A stretch of 64,000 nt of DNA from Kryptolebias marmoratus (taxonomy: Eukaryota > Chordata > Actinopteri > Cyprinodontiformes > Rivulidae), in NCBI RefSeq assembly GCF_001649575.2, contig NC_051446.1, positions 23,520,940 through 23,584,939 of the forward strand, read 5' to 3'. Each line of letters starts with the position of its first letter. The first letter of the stretch is position 1. Of the stretch, positions 52,539 to 64,000 are shown piece after piece. Made by a program: the position numbers and the translations under genes. The notes under the pieces are model-generated. The model was not told the DNA's origin, searched no databases, and saw only the letters and a list, made by a program, of their open reading frames with translations.

Positions 52539-53697
52539 GGGAACGTTTTTACAGGAATGAGAATCTGAGGAAGTTCTGCTTCAGTTCTTATGTTCGGGCT
52601 AAAAATAACTTTAAAACAAGTTGGTGCTAAAGTTGCATATTAGTTTTCTTTTTTTAACATCTGTAATTTGTAAATGAAGTTTTTTGTCATTTTAAAAAAA
52701 CTGTTTAGTTAAGTTTTACTATGATGTGAATCCTGTTTTTGAATAAAGCTACTGATGTTTCATATTTTTGTGGCTTTAATGGAATTGGGGATGAGAGAAA
52801 CCAGGATTTCTTAATTTTGTTTTTTATTTTTTCTATGGCTGAAATTTGGTGTAAGAATGAATCAACGCTAAAATTGGGGAAAACCTGAACTAAGATGAGC
52901 AAAATCACAGCTAAAACTAGCAAAATTACAGCGCAAGTTGATGAACACAAGACTTTGCACTTTTAATATCATAATTCCCACAAAGTACTTCACAATAGAG
53001 CAAACTAGTGTGTATAATTCTATATAAACATCCATATCTTTGAATATCTGAAGGGTAAGATGACAAAATCATAGCTAAAAGAAGCAAAACTGTAGCTGAA
53101 ATGAGCCGAAGTGGCTAAAAGGAGTATGAGAACATTGGCAAATTTAAGTTTTTGAATGAACTAAAAAGGTTTTAATGCATTTCTTTTAAATGAAGCTGAA
53201 GTCATAACATGTTATGCCTGACTGAGCTGAACATTTTGATAAAAGGCATGAAGTACGCTGAAATGTACAGAAGAAACTGAGCAGAAAACCGTTAATGCCG
53301 AGTCGGCATTTGCACGAATATGCAATAAAAACAACTTTTGATAAATTGTTTTAAACAAGTCCTCAGATTTGGTTCACAACTTGATTTGATACTTTAAAGC
53401 AGCTCTTTCCTGCAGAAAGAAATGAACAAAAAAAGGTAAATATTGACTGATTTACTCTGTATGAACTGCTGAAAGTAAACGAGTCGCTTTATTGGTTTTT
53501 CTCACTTCCTTGTTGAGTAAAAAGTTTCACATTTCAGATTTTTCCCTTAAATCAGTCTCACTTCTTATTTTTCTACAACCCATAAAGATTAAATCCAATT
53601 TAGACTCAGTAAAACTGCAGGGAACCTTTGGTTAGTTGGTATTTTTTAATTTGCAAAAGATCATTTGGATCCACGCAGCCGGCAGGTTCGTCTGCTC
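52539..53697. other. shared 3' region of convergent klhdc1 and lasp1
   Basis: The klhdc1 stop and AATAAA (52742-52747) face the lasp1 stop at 53698-53700. AGCTAAAA-type units appear at 52860-53110. A TTTATT (minus-strand AATAAA) at about 53488 could end lasp1 transcripts. No gene lies between. Confidence 0.6.
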
Positions 53698-55756
53698 TCA
53701 AACGGGTCGGACGTAGTTGGCCGGGAGCATGCCCCGCTTCCCGGTGCGCTGGTTGCAGCCGAACATCCACCCTTCGTCTATCTGCTCCACGTCGGAGATC
53801 AGGTCGCCCTCCTGCAGAGAAACCTCGTCCGCCTCCGCTGCCGTGTAGCTGTACAGGGCCTGGAAGTGCCTCTGAGCGAGAGGAAACGAGACGAACTCAC
53901 AGGCAGAAGTGAAACTGTGATTTGCATGAAAGAGAGGCAGACAGTCCACACATTCATACAGCCTGCAGGCACTCGAATAAAGCAAGAAAACAACATAATT
54001 CATTCAACTTTCAGCATTTTGTTCATGTTAGTCCACTTTAATCTGACTTCTGAATCATTTAGGCACAAAAATCTAAAGTTAAAGGCTGAATCCGTGTTGT
54101 TGACTCAAAACAGAATAAATATTTAAAACTGGGATTTTGTTACAAGCAGCCTGTCACAAACACACAATTCGTTTTTATTTCTTTAGCTAAATCTATGAAG
54201 TATTCCTAAAATAACACCAAAGAGCTGTTGGTCAAAAAGTGAAGGTCTTTTTTTCTCCTATTTCTTAAAGAGGCAACTTTGAGAAATTACAGAAATTTAC
54301 AGAAAAACGCAGCCGAAATTCCTTCCGAGAGTCGAAATCTAATAATCAAAATCACTTCAAACGATTACAAGAAAGTCTGGCTGCTTGGAAGCCAAAACAA
54401 AACGATCAGGGTTCTCTTAAAATGTTTGTAATACCGTATATATGAACACATTTACTCTTAACGAGGTTCTACAAACATTTAAAACATCATCAGTTCTCTT
54501 CCTGTTTTATACGTCACAGATACTTCCTGTTTGCTCTCATTACATGATGCTGTTTTTAAATGTTTTATAGTTCAGTTTTTAGAGATTAAAGGTTTTATTT
54601 TTACACGTTTTAAGCTGTTTTGTATTTACCCAGTCAGCCGTACAGGTGATGACATCTGTTTTGCATAAATGAGACAGAAATCTTTTAAACCTTTTTCTGC
54701 TTCCAGCCTGAAAGCATCTTCATCTCAGTTTTTGAATAATGTTTCGATATCATAACGTGCATAACTGCACGTTTGTTGTAGAAAAGCCTGAAAAGACTGA
54801 GATGGAGTGTAATCTAACTGTAAACTCTCACTTTTACAGGACATGTCTGACGCTCCTGGGGTTAAATCAGATGTATTTTAAAGTTTTTCACTAACTGAAC
54901 ACCTACCGTTCCTTGAAGAAATGCATATCGAGTTTAACATGAAAATCCTCTTTTGTTGAGCAATTACAGATCTGCAGTAAAGCCATCTTGGAGTACATGT
55001 TGGGGATGACCCTCAGCTGCTCAGCTACCAAGTTTTAGCTCAGTTAAAGACATTTTTGTGCTAAAATCACTTAGCTGTGGTGGTCATCTTGATTCAGGCA
55101 TGATATGGCAGTGCAGTAATGCCCATAAATGTAAAAGGAGAACAGCCACGTGTAATTAATTAATTTAAATAAAGTATTTCATTGTGGTGTTTGTGTAATG
55201 GCCTCACCCCTCCACCAGATGGAGCTACAGCTGCAGGGCGAGTTTGTCCTGCAGGCTGACCGAACCTCTCAGGGTTCGAGGCTTCGCTTTCTGCACAAAC
55301 ACAGACACGAGCATCAAACACACACGCTCAGAGTTGAATGAGAGTGAAGCAAAGCGTAAAGGTGCGTCTCACCTTGTCTGTTTTCAGGAGGAGGGGCGTC
55401 ACTTCGAACCTTGCTCTTCTCGAACTCCTCGTGGTACTTTATCTGCACAGACGTGAGCTTATAATCCACCAGAGGGCATTCTCACATTCAACCGTTTACC
55501 CACAACATGCGCTGCCTCCTTTTTAGGAGGTTCAAAGACACCGGGAACGGCAGAGCCTTCGGATCGTGAATCGATCCGGGGTGGAAGAGGGAACACGAGA
55601 AGAAGGAGCAGCCAGTTGTGTCCTTGAACCTCCGGAGGAGTAAACGGGAACAGGATGATGTGGGAAAGAAAGAAAACAAGATTTTGCCCTTTTGACATAC
55701 AGATCATTACCCATCATTCCTTTCTGCAACCAGTGCTCCCATGAGAGAGGAGGGAA

Positions 55757-55792
<36 letters not shown>

Positions 55793-58700
55793 ACAGCTGA
55801 GAGACTTTGACCATATAGGGCAGCTTCTCCTCGGTGGACGGGGAGAAATGTCAAAAATGTGCCTCTGTGTTTCTGCAGGATCACCCTCTGAGATACTTCA
55901 CTGCCAGCAGGACATTTCTTCTTTCTTTCACTCACGTTTTGAACGCTTCAGTCCTAAAATCCTTTGCTTTTCTCGCCTGTTTGCCAGGATATGAGCGGGC
56001 TTGTTTCTGTTTGTCAGACGGAGCAGAAAGTTGCCCTTACGTTACTGATCTGGTCCTGAGTCTTCTTCAGCCTCTGCATCTCCGGGGTGTCGGCCACCAC
56101 GCTGAAACCTTTCCCCTTGCTCTTCTCAAACTCCTCCTTGTACAGGGCCTGCAAACAGGATTTTACAGGAACGTGTTTGAAGATGTTGATCACAGCAGCG
56201 GGCCGAGACATCTCAATGAGCTTTTATTAAATTTTGTTATTTGTTAAAGAGCTGACTGAGTCATTGTCACAGATACGTTCTTTAGTTTTTAATCCACAGC
56301 TGCTGCATCCAACATCAGGTTTGTAATCATCTAAATCAGGACAAAAGGCCACATTTGGATGCATGAGCTGTAAAGGAAGTGTTGGATGAGCTAAGATCAT
56401 CCCTGACTGCCAAGTTAGGCCTCAAAAGAACAGTCGCTGTGCAAAAACTGTAACTCAGATTTTAGAAAATCTTGAGCCGTGAGCAGCAGAAGAGCCTGAT
56501 GGTCACACACGCACATTTTTATGTGTCTGCAGTGTTTTACATGAGAGATATGACAACTTAAAAAGACCCTTCACTTCCACTTTTGAAGGAAACTCTGAGC
56601 TAAAATACAACTGCAGTCTGTGGAAACTTGGCGGTCCACTCTCTGTGTCCTGCGGGGAATTACAAAAAAACCCTACAAGTGCTCCAGCGGTGGGAGGCCC
56701 ACTGGGTGAAACGTGACAGAAAGGTCTATGTTTTGTTGTTAAAAGGTTGTGGGAGAGAGAAGACGTGAACATTCCTCCGTTCCTCGGGGGGCCGCTCTCC
56801 TGCATGTTTTAGATGTTCTTGCTTTAAAACACCTGCTTTAAATGGATGACTTGTTGCCGTGCTCCTGGAGAACCTGATGATTTGGTGAGGAGGTGATTAA
56901 ACCGTTTGAATCAGGTGTGTTGGAGTAGAAAATCCTGAAACTCCCAGGACTGCGGCCCTCGAGGCCTGGAGTTTGATACCCCTGCTTTAGACAGTTCAGT
57001 CTAAAAGTCATCAAACTTAAACGGTGATTGTGTAAAAACTGTGAGAGATATCAAAATGCCAGCTCAGACACGTAAAGTCCGACCTTCTGCGACCCGTTTA
57101 AACCTCGAATGACGTTTCTGCAGCGAGCTCTGCCTGAGCCGTAGAGCTCCAAAGAGGGCTGGGTTTTATCTCACCAGTTTGGCTCGAACCCCTTTGTTCT
57201 CTTCAGGTTTTGTCTCCGTCGAGTGACGTCATAGCAAACCGTTTTCCGACTGAGCTGCACGTTTCGATGTCTAATTTGCACATTTTTAAAACTGAAAATG
57301 GTCAAAAATTGTGAAAACAGAACAGGAACAGGGGTTGGCTTGGTTATGAGGACATTTCTGCAGCTTATCCAAAGAAAGAATAAACTGTAATTTAGCACGA
57401 GAGCTTGTTCTGCTCAAACTCCTCGTGACAGAGGAGGACAGGATTCGTCCCCAGCATTCAGGAAACCCAGTCCTTACTGTTTATATCAGCTTGAATTAAA
57501 GGATAAATTAAAACAGCCGAGGTTAACTTCTCAACCCAAACAGAAGCAGATTTATTCGCTCGTCCACAACGACGTTTAAGTCCGTTTTACCCAGAATGAA
57601 TCACAAACAAGAGTCGTGTTGTGATTCAAGTGAGCTTTTATCACAGCCGCCTGTTAGCTCAAACCCCGGGGGAGCGTTCGCAGCTTTAAACAAAGCCGAA
57701 ATGTTTATTTGAAAGTAAATCTGAGATCCCCGCACACACACACACACACAGAGGCAAACATAAGTGAGTCACGTTCCTGCTATGAGGAACACGCTGCTCC
57801 ACAGAAAGAGACTTTTATGGTTATAAACAAAGACGGGGGAAGGTTGGATGAGATGAGAGGAATGAGAGAATGAAGCTGCTTTAAATTGCTGCAAATGCAC
57901 GACGTTAGTGTTGAAGTCACGTGTCGTGTTACATGACTGCTCGGCACGATTTTAACCGAAAGCAGAGCTCTTCCTGAGGTATCTGTGAGGCTGTGGTCGC
58001 TGGATGGACGGATGTGTCTGCTTCCCAGAAACTCAGGATGACTTTATTAATCACTCCTTTGGTCGAACACGGTGCTGACAGAATCATCCTGTGGGTTTTT
58101 TTTACCAAAGCAAATGAAATCAGACATTTAAAGGCCTAATATTCCTCGAAAGAATGCGTTTGTGCCGCAATCTTAAACTAAAATCGTCTTATGATGAGAA
58201 ATGATTGAATTGTTCTGGTCCGAGCTCGTTAGTACTTGGAGGATGTGATGAGAATAACTCTCAGCTACTACCACACCGAGCTTTAGCTCAGTATCTGTAA
58301 AACTGACTGAGATGCAGCCATGTCTGCAGCGGCCATCTTAATCACAGAATCAAACATCAAACAGGACTTTAAAGTTGTTCAAAGCTCAGTTGCCTTTTAT
58401 TCTAGCACTTATTGAGATAAAACTATGTGTGATTTATTTTCTAGTTTTAAGGAAACAACAGGAAATTAGCTGATAGCCTGGCTTCATCAGTTTATCTGCA
58501 AATAACAACTAAATGCCTAAAAACTCCAGTTTGTTATTTAGAGTTTTATTGAGCAGATAATGTAAAAAGTGTTTTTTCCAGTCAAATATCCTCCTCGGTG
58601 CAGAGTCAGAGACTGTGATCTTGCTAAAAGTGCGGTTTTAATTAGATGTCACCTGTTTGAAAAAAGGACAATCCTGAAAGTAAAGCTGAGCTACGAGGGA

Positions 58701-61402
58701 ATCTTTTTAAAACGCGCGTGACTCGGAGGACTTATCCCTCAGGTCAGGTTAAAAAGCTGACAGGAACAGAGTGATTCGATTAGAGCTCATCCATCCATCC
58801 ATCCATCGTCTACAGCTTATCTGTGGTCGGGTTGTGGAGGCAGCAGGTCCAGGAGGGAAACCCAGACCTCCTGGAGGATCCCAAGGCGTTCCCAGACCAG
58901 AGAGGATCCAGAATCCCTCCAGAGAGTTCTGGGTCTCTTCCCAGTGGGACATGCCCGAAAAACCTCCACAGGGAGGCGTCCAGATCAGATGAACCACCTC
59001 AGCTGACTCCTTTCGATGAGGAGGAGCAGCGGCTCTACTCCTTTCTAAGGCTGAGCACCTTCTTTTGGTCCCGATCTCCTGATTTATTTGGCAGAATCAC
59101 GTTGTATAAATCAGTTTAAAACTAATGTGGTTGTTTAAGTGTTTTCTGATTGTTATAAATAATCCAAACACGATTGGTGCAGGTCTGAGAGGCTCATCTG
59201 CGTCATCTGAAGGACGTGATGAAGATGAAACGACACCAGGAGGTGTTCCTCGGGAGAAAAGGCAGCAGAGATGGTCTCACCTGGCTGTTGAGCATGCTCT
59301 GCTGCTTCAGGCGTAGATTCTCAGGCGTGTCGGTCACGATGGTGAAGGAGCTTTTAGGATAATGCCTGAACAAACAGGAAGGAGAAGTCCGAATCACATC
59401 GAGCGGCGGCCATGTTTTCTTTTAAAATAATTTAAAATTGTGAGAACAAGTGTTCAAAAAGGATCGTTTCTGTTTGCTTCTCGGAGGACAAAAGCTGAGC
59501 GCCATTTCTGCTCACTTGTAAGCCACAAAAGTGACGTTTTAAAGAAATAATGGGCATTTTCTACTGTTTTGCAATGAAAAAAAGTAATTTATAAAATTAA
59601 CTCTTACAGGCCAGGAACAGAAAATGTGTTTCAGTGTTTTCCTGATCAAATAAATATCACCTTTTAGTAATAAATAACGGAGTTTTCGGAAAAGCAGGAT
59701 TTTATGCGATCTGTTCACGCTCAGCTACTACCACACCGAACTGTAGCTTAACAGCTAATGGCTAAGAAATCTGCCTTCTGATTGGCCGAGGCTGTTACCG
59801 GCGGATTAGACAGGAAGGCCGCTCGTTAACATGGCAGAGCTTCTGCAAATCAAACTGGCTGCCACACATTTCGGCTGATTTGATGTTTCTCACTGACTGC
59901 TTTTATAACCTTCAGTTCAGGGTGCGATGTTCGGTGGAAACACTCACATACTGCAGTAGGGTTTCTTCTCAAAGCCTTTGTAGTTGGTCATACTCAGGGC
60001 CATCTTGCAGACCTCGCAGCTGAAACAACCTTTGTGCCAATACTGGAAAAAAAAAAAGGAGAAAAAGTAATAAATATTAAGTTCGACATGGTTCTTTTTA
60101 AAGCCACAGAATCACCAAACTGAGCGAGGGACAGATGAGGTTGAAAAGATTGTGACTTTACAAATTAAAGACACAGATTATTAATTTAATATTGTAAATT
60201 TAAATGGCAAATTTTGTTGTCATAACTGTAAAAAAAATTCTAACAGTAGTTATAAATGAATACAATTTATATTGTGCAAGTTAAGACTGTTTTAGTTGTC
60301 ACTGTGCCCGTTTGTTTGCAGGTTTTGTATATTAAAACCAACAACAGGTGGGGTAATAAACCTTTGTCACCATCATTTTGTGGTTTGGGAGTTTAGGAAC
60401 CACTGGTTTGGATCAAAAACAAGATCCTGGATCCTGGCTGAATTGGACTTCCTCTTCAGAGTGGCTGAGCTCAGATTAGAGATTAAATGAGGAGCTCTGT
60501 CATCCGGGAGCCGCTGCTCCTCTGCATCGAGAGGAGTCAGCTGAGGTGGTTCAGGCATCTGATGAGTCCTGGATGCCAGGACAGGCACATTCCACCGAGA
60601 GGAGATCCCAGGGCACTGAAGGGATTATCTATCCTCTCTGACCTGGGAACGCCTCGAGGACCTCCCAGGAGGAGCTAGAGAGGGAGGTCTGGGTTCCCCT
60701 CCGAAACCTGCCGCCTCTGCAACCCGACCACGAACAAGCGCCAGAAGATGGATGGATGAACATCTGAAGTTTATTCTTTGAACTTAATGATTAAATTCAT
60801 CCTCAGACATCAGAAATTAAAACACTGACTTTGCTAATCAAGTAATTATGCCTCAAATCTGCTATTAAGCTCAAAATTGTTACATTAATCTTATTTTTTT
60901 CCATTAACTGACTTTATTTGGTAAGACTAACACACACTTTTGTGGTTCCCCTAAAAACAACAACAGCAAAAAGAAACAAAAGAAGATATCTGTAGTTGGT
61001 ACTGAACACCGGATGTAGCTGCTCAATTTTCTTGATGTGTTATTTTTGGGGATTGTGCACAAATACAGCCAGCCTTGTCATTTTGTATTGTGTCAAGGCT
61101 TCACATTTTACTGCTAAAGATTTATACTTTGTGATTAAAACATTCAGTTTAACAAAGCAGCATAAGAAAACATATCATTACGGCTGTCAATATGAGCATG
61201 TTTAAAATATTCTCAGGGATTTATGACATTTTTACAAATAAAAAACAATTTGAATTCTTTGAAGAAATCAAAACTTACATTAAGAGCCCAAATATTAGTG
61301 TGATTTAGAATAAATAAACCTTTAACATCTTACCTTATCAAGGCAGTTCAGCTTCTCTGTTGGATAAACTGGCTTTTTGCATCTTCCACATGGTGGATTC
61401 AT
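53698..61402 (-). CDS. lasp1: LASP1, LIM and SH3 actin-binding protein
   Basis: Cytoskeletal adaptor that binds F-actin through nebulin repeats and partners such as zyxin and dynamin-type proteins through SH3, at focal adhesions and membrane ruffles. Seven coding exons on the minus strand: 61334-61402, 59948-60042, 59281-59365, 56041-56148, 55373-55442, 55208-55290, 53698-53871; 684 bp, 227 residues. The LIM domain occupies residues 5-56 (CGRC, HKGC, CEVC, C53, H56), followed by [22 protein letters not shown]. Two nebulin repeats follow ([14 protein letters not shown] and [11 protein letters not shown]), then a short Pro/Gly linker and the SH3 domain ([29 protein letters not shown]). The linker is about 30 residues shorter than in human LASP1 and the last residues are RPV, not EAI. 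The start ATG opens the LIM domain as in all family members. The NEBL short form is the main alternative, but it has three nebulin repeats. Confidence 0.9.
54915..55110. repeat. interspersed repeat in lasp1 intron 6
   Basis: Shows AAGAAATGCATATCG, ATGACCCTCAGCTGCTCAGCTACCA and TTAGCTGTGGTGGTCATCTTGATTC, a degenerate copy of the window-wide ATGCATATCG family. Confidence 0.6.
55758..55790. repeat. (GT)n microsatellite in lasp1 intron 4
   Basis: About 16 uninterrupted GT units between the lasp1 exons at 55373-55442 and 56041-56148. Confidence 0.95.
56783..56991. mobile_element. short terminal-inverted-repeat element, copy 3
   Basis: Contains CTCCTGCATGTTTTAGATGTT and CAGGTGTGTTGGAGTAGAAAA and ends CGGCCCTCGAGGCCTGGAGTTTG. 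More diverged than the copies at 1211 and 43524. Lies in lasp1 intron 3. Confidence 0.6.
58145..58345. repeat. interspersed repeat in lasp1 intron 3
   Basis: Holds CCTCGAAAGAATGCG, TAACTCTCAGCTACTACCACACC, TTTAGCTCAGTATCTGTAAAACTGACTGAG and GCAGCGGCCATCTTAATC, blocks shared with the copy at 36470-36700. Confidence 0.65.
58786..59035 (+). mobile_element. retrotransposon-derived fragment with (CATC)n start
   Basis: Begins with CATCCATCCATCCATC, followed by GTCCAGGAGGGAAACCCAGAC, AAGGCGTTCCCAGACCAGAG and CAGTGGGACATGCCCG, and ends near GAGGAGCAGCGGCTCTACTC. Same family as 47570-47786. Confidence 0.6.
60330..60770 (-). mobile_element. hAT-like fragment and reverse-oriented retrotransposon fragment in lasp1 intron 1
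   Basis: A hAT-like right end (about 60330-60406) sits close to a reverse-complement copy of the GGAAACCCAGACCTCC family (about 60505-60760, ending AGATGGATGGATGAA). The same two families are also adjacent at 47570-48098. Confidence 0.55.
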
Positions 61403-62359
61403 GTTGGCTCAGTGGGTCTTTAAACGACAAAACATTAAAAATATTACAGGATCACTTAAAGAACGTGTACAGGAAAAGTTTCAGCAAAGATGAGCAGGAG
61501 CAGACCTTACAGTCCTGGGTTTGTCTGCAGGCATCTCAGTTAATATACTGCGAGGAGGAGCCCGCGGTGCCTTCACTGACCGCTGCAAAAAAAAAAAAAC
61601 AACTTTAAATTATTTGTAGGAATTATAAATCACCAGAATCATAATAAAATAACATTTGGGCAGTATACTCATAGAAAGGACATCACTGAACATTACTAAC
61701 AGTCTCTAAGTAGTTATTAGATTTGTTTTATTGTGACCTCAGAGCTTTTGTTTTCTTTTTGGAGACGTAAAAAGGATATACAATAAAGATTTATCAAGAT
61801 TTGATCAAATGTTTAATTGATCTTTTATGACATATTTAAACTAAACTCACAACAAGAAACACTCTTGCGCACTACTATGCCCTGTTTTATTTAGGTCCTT
61901 CCATTATACAAAATATTCTGACTTTTTCTGCAGCACCTGAAGGCGGCGGTATGTGAAAATCTCACACAGGCTTTCAGCGCCGAAAATATGTTTTGGATTT
62001 ATTTATTTAACACACACACAAACAGAAAAAGTCAAACATATTACTAAGATAAATGAGTAGCTCACAAAATAGGTTGTTTGATCGTTTCTTAGATTAAATG
62101 TCGGAACATGGACAGAAACGGGAAACATTTTTGGCGAAATGGCGCCCTCTGCCGGTGAGAAAGAGACATAACGGGTAAATCTGACATGTTGACGTCACAT
62201 TGAATGTAAATAAAACATTTTAATTATAATAATAATAATAATACCAGAATTAAATCAGTACTAACGTAGTGAAATGTCTTTAATATATCCCCGGAAATGA
62301 TACCCCAATTATCATAGTTTTATCTTTATAATCATTTCCGTTCATTGGGAAACCGCAGC
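61403..62359. other. lasp1 5' region
   Basis: Upstream of the lasp1 start on the minus strand. An AATAATAATAAT stretch (about 62226-62242) and AT-rich sequence; a non-coding first lasp1 exon probably lies here or further right, but its limits cannot be set. No other gene recognised. Confidence 0.5.
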
Positions 62360-62431
62360 GGGGGTATAGCTCAGTGGTAGAGCATTTGACTGCAGATCAA
62401 GAGGTCCCCGGTTCAAATCCGGGTGCCCCCT
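62360..62431 (+). tRNA. tRNA-Cys (anticodon GCA)
   Basis: 72-base cloverleaf: acceptor GGGGGTA pairs with TGCCCCC, D-arm GCTC/GAGC, anticodon stem TTTGA/TCAAG (four Watson-Crick pairs and a final A-G mismatch) with loop CTGCAGA and anticodon GCA at 62392-62394, T-arm CCCGG-TTCAAAT-CCGGG, discriminator T. A-box TAGCTCAGTGG and B-box GGTTCAAATCC promoter elements are intact, and a TCTTTTCTT run right after gives a polymerase III terminator. No intron. Confidence 0.97.
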
Positions 62432-64000
62432 CTTTTCTTACGTGGTAAGAAAATTGTTTATTTTGTTTATCTAAACACCTAAAAATAACACAAATCATTT
62501 ATAACATTTATAAGTAAATTATTTGTTGTTTAGCGTCAATTCAAATATCTACTCAACTGTTGCAGTGTCGCTGGCAATGAATGGAAGAATTAAATTTATT
62601 TCATTGTTTTTTTTTACATCGCTCTTTCTTCTCCATTTGTTTGTTTAATTATTTCCAGCTGTTTTTCGTGAAACACGTTTACGCCAGAAATTTGTTGTAA
62701 AACACATTTTCAGTTCGTTTGATTCACCTCGGAAGAAGGACGCGTTATTATTATTTATTTCAGGAAGGATTTTGCTCAGAAACTTCCAGTTTTTGATTAA
62801 AAAGGGAACTTCGTTTGGTCGCACAATTTGGTGTTACACTTCCATCAATTTGTAAGTCATATATTGGGTTAATATTTGACAGCAAATGCATTTTAGACAG
62901 TTGAATTTGATAATAATTTATATATTTTGTGGATAAACTTGCTAGCTAGCTTCTGCTAATGCTATAGCTATGTGCTACCTAGCTAATAGCTAATGAGCTG
63001 CCAGTTTTAGAGTCAATGTTTAATGTTTTTAAGACTTAATTTATAACTTACCATACTAAGGTTGTTATATTGAATGTTAAGAAACGTTTACCTTTAGACA
63101 TTAACTGTAATAGCAGCTAATAAGTCAAGTTTTAATAAATAAAGCTATGAAATCTTTATGCTAACTTTAATTAATTTTAGCTTTATGAGTTGCTAAATGT
63201 CTTGCAGTTCTGCAGCGCCATCTTGTGGAAAGACAAAATATAGCTTATAGTTTATTCTCTTGAATTTAACGTTTATATCATAAGTTTTATTCCCCTGCTT
63301 TGCCTTCTTAACATTTAAAAACCACTTACACACATCTCATGAGACACCCTTTTTTGTTAAAATGCCAGAATGAATGATTTTCTACCAGGAGGAATATTTT
63401 AGTATTGGCACAGACTTGTTAAATGACTCATTAGACATTATCTGCTCTGTGCAGCAACAGAAACAAAGTTAATTGAAAGCATAACATAACATCTGTAAGA
63501 CTTTAAATATTTGCAGCTGAGACTCTGTCTGGTTTTTGTTGTCTGTATTCGTGTCTAGGACTAGTTGAACACATATCTAGACAAATGTTGCCAAAACAGT
63601 CCGCCATCTGTTGTCAGATTTTCATCAGACAGGACAATAATATCCACATTGATCATCAGCTTTTATTAGAAGACATTTAAACAGAAAGGTTCAGAGAAAT
63701 CTTGAGCACGCAAGAATTCATTCATACATCTTTTCCCCTCAAAGAAGTCCACGTCGGTCATTATATTCACTATCAGTTGTATAGCTAGATAACTTTTGTA
63801 GATAAGTCCACCAAGCGTTTTAGGAACAACACTCAAAGTTTCATGAAACAAAATAAAAACTCCATAAAATAGATGATGACAGAAACACGTAGTTAAGTTG
63901 AGCTGTACATTGACTTGCAGTATGAAGGCTTGTTTGATTCAATCCCTGACACGTCCTTGCATTGATAGGTTTTGGACAATTACTCATTTACGTCTCGTCA
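62432..64000. other. no recognised gene
   Basis: AT-rich sequence. A few strings look like gene or repeat edges (AGCGCCATCTTGTGG at 63215-63229), and a 61-codon minus-strand frame at 63666-63851 resembles nothing I recognise. It may hold the start of a further gene to the right, but nothing here supports naming one. Confidence 0.5.

Noticed and set aside
55459..55994. Several overlapping frames in lasp1 intron 4
   Set aside because: They run through the GT microsatellite and lie antisense or between well-placed lasp1 exons.
63666..63851. 61-codon minus-strand frame at the right end
   Set aside because: No recognisable domain and no splice or promoter context.

Overview
The window is vertebrate nuclear DNA, most likely from a percomorph teleost. 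Genes are split into many short exons with GT-AG introns, introns and spacers are full of fish-type interspersed repeats, and the gene content (scn4a, cd79b, an intron-containing type I interferon cluster, plekhm1, a klhdc1-like kelch gene, lasp1, tRNA-Cys) matches the teleost scn4a/cd79b/interferon neighbourhood. Exons were assembled by hand from splice sites and reading phase. The plekhm1, klhdc1-like, cd79b, lasp1 and interferon models all close in frame.

Layout. 1-7242 (+): 3' two thirds of a skeletal-muscle-type voltage-gated sodium channel, from the end of domain II to the C terminus, with a non-canonical AT-AC intron in the inactivation-gate region. 11824-17306 (+): cd79b, the B-cell receptor beta signalling chain. 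18573-27791: an interferon cluster with a complete minus-strand gene, a gap-truncated minus-strand gene of which only the last exon and 3' UTR remain, a single N, three identical 1145-bp tandem units each carrying an interferon promoter and exon 1, and a complete plus-strand gene. 29846-40587 (+): plekhm1, an 11-coding-exon late-endosome/autophagosome adaptor. 43078-52538 (+): a 13-exon kelch-repeat E3 substrate receptor ending in a VHL-box. 53698-61402 (-): lasp1 (LIM, two nebulin repeats, SH3), convergent with the kelch gene. 62360-62431 (+): tRNA-Cys(GCA). No gene is recognised after that.

The genes do not form one pathway. cd79b and the interferons are immune genes held together by conserved synteny with scn4a; plekhm1, the kelch gene and lasp1 are housekeeping or cytoskeletal neighbours.

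The most unusual region is the interferon cluster. The two complete genes look near-identical from the TATA-like box to the stop codon, introns included, yet have unrelated sequence immediately outside, with different but well-formed ISREs upstream and different AU-rich 3' UTRs. Between them, four identical promoter/exon-1 cassettes precede a single complete gene body. Whether that array is real or an assembly product around the N is the main question in this window.
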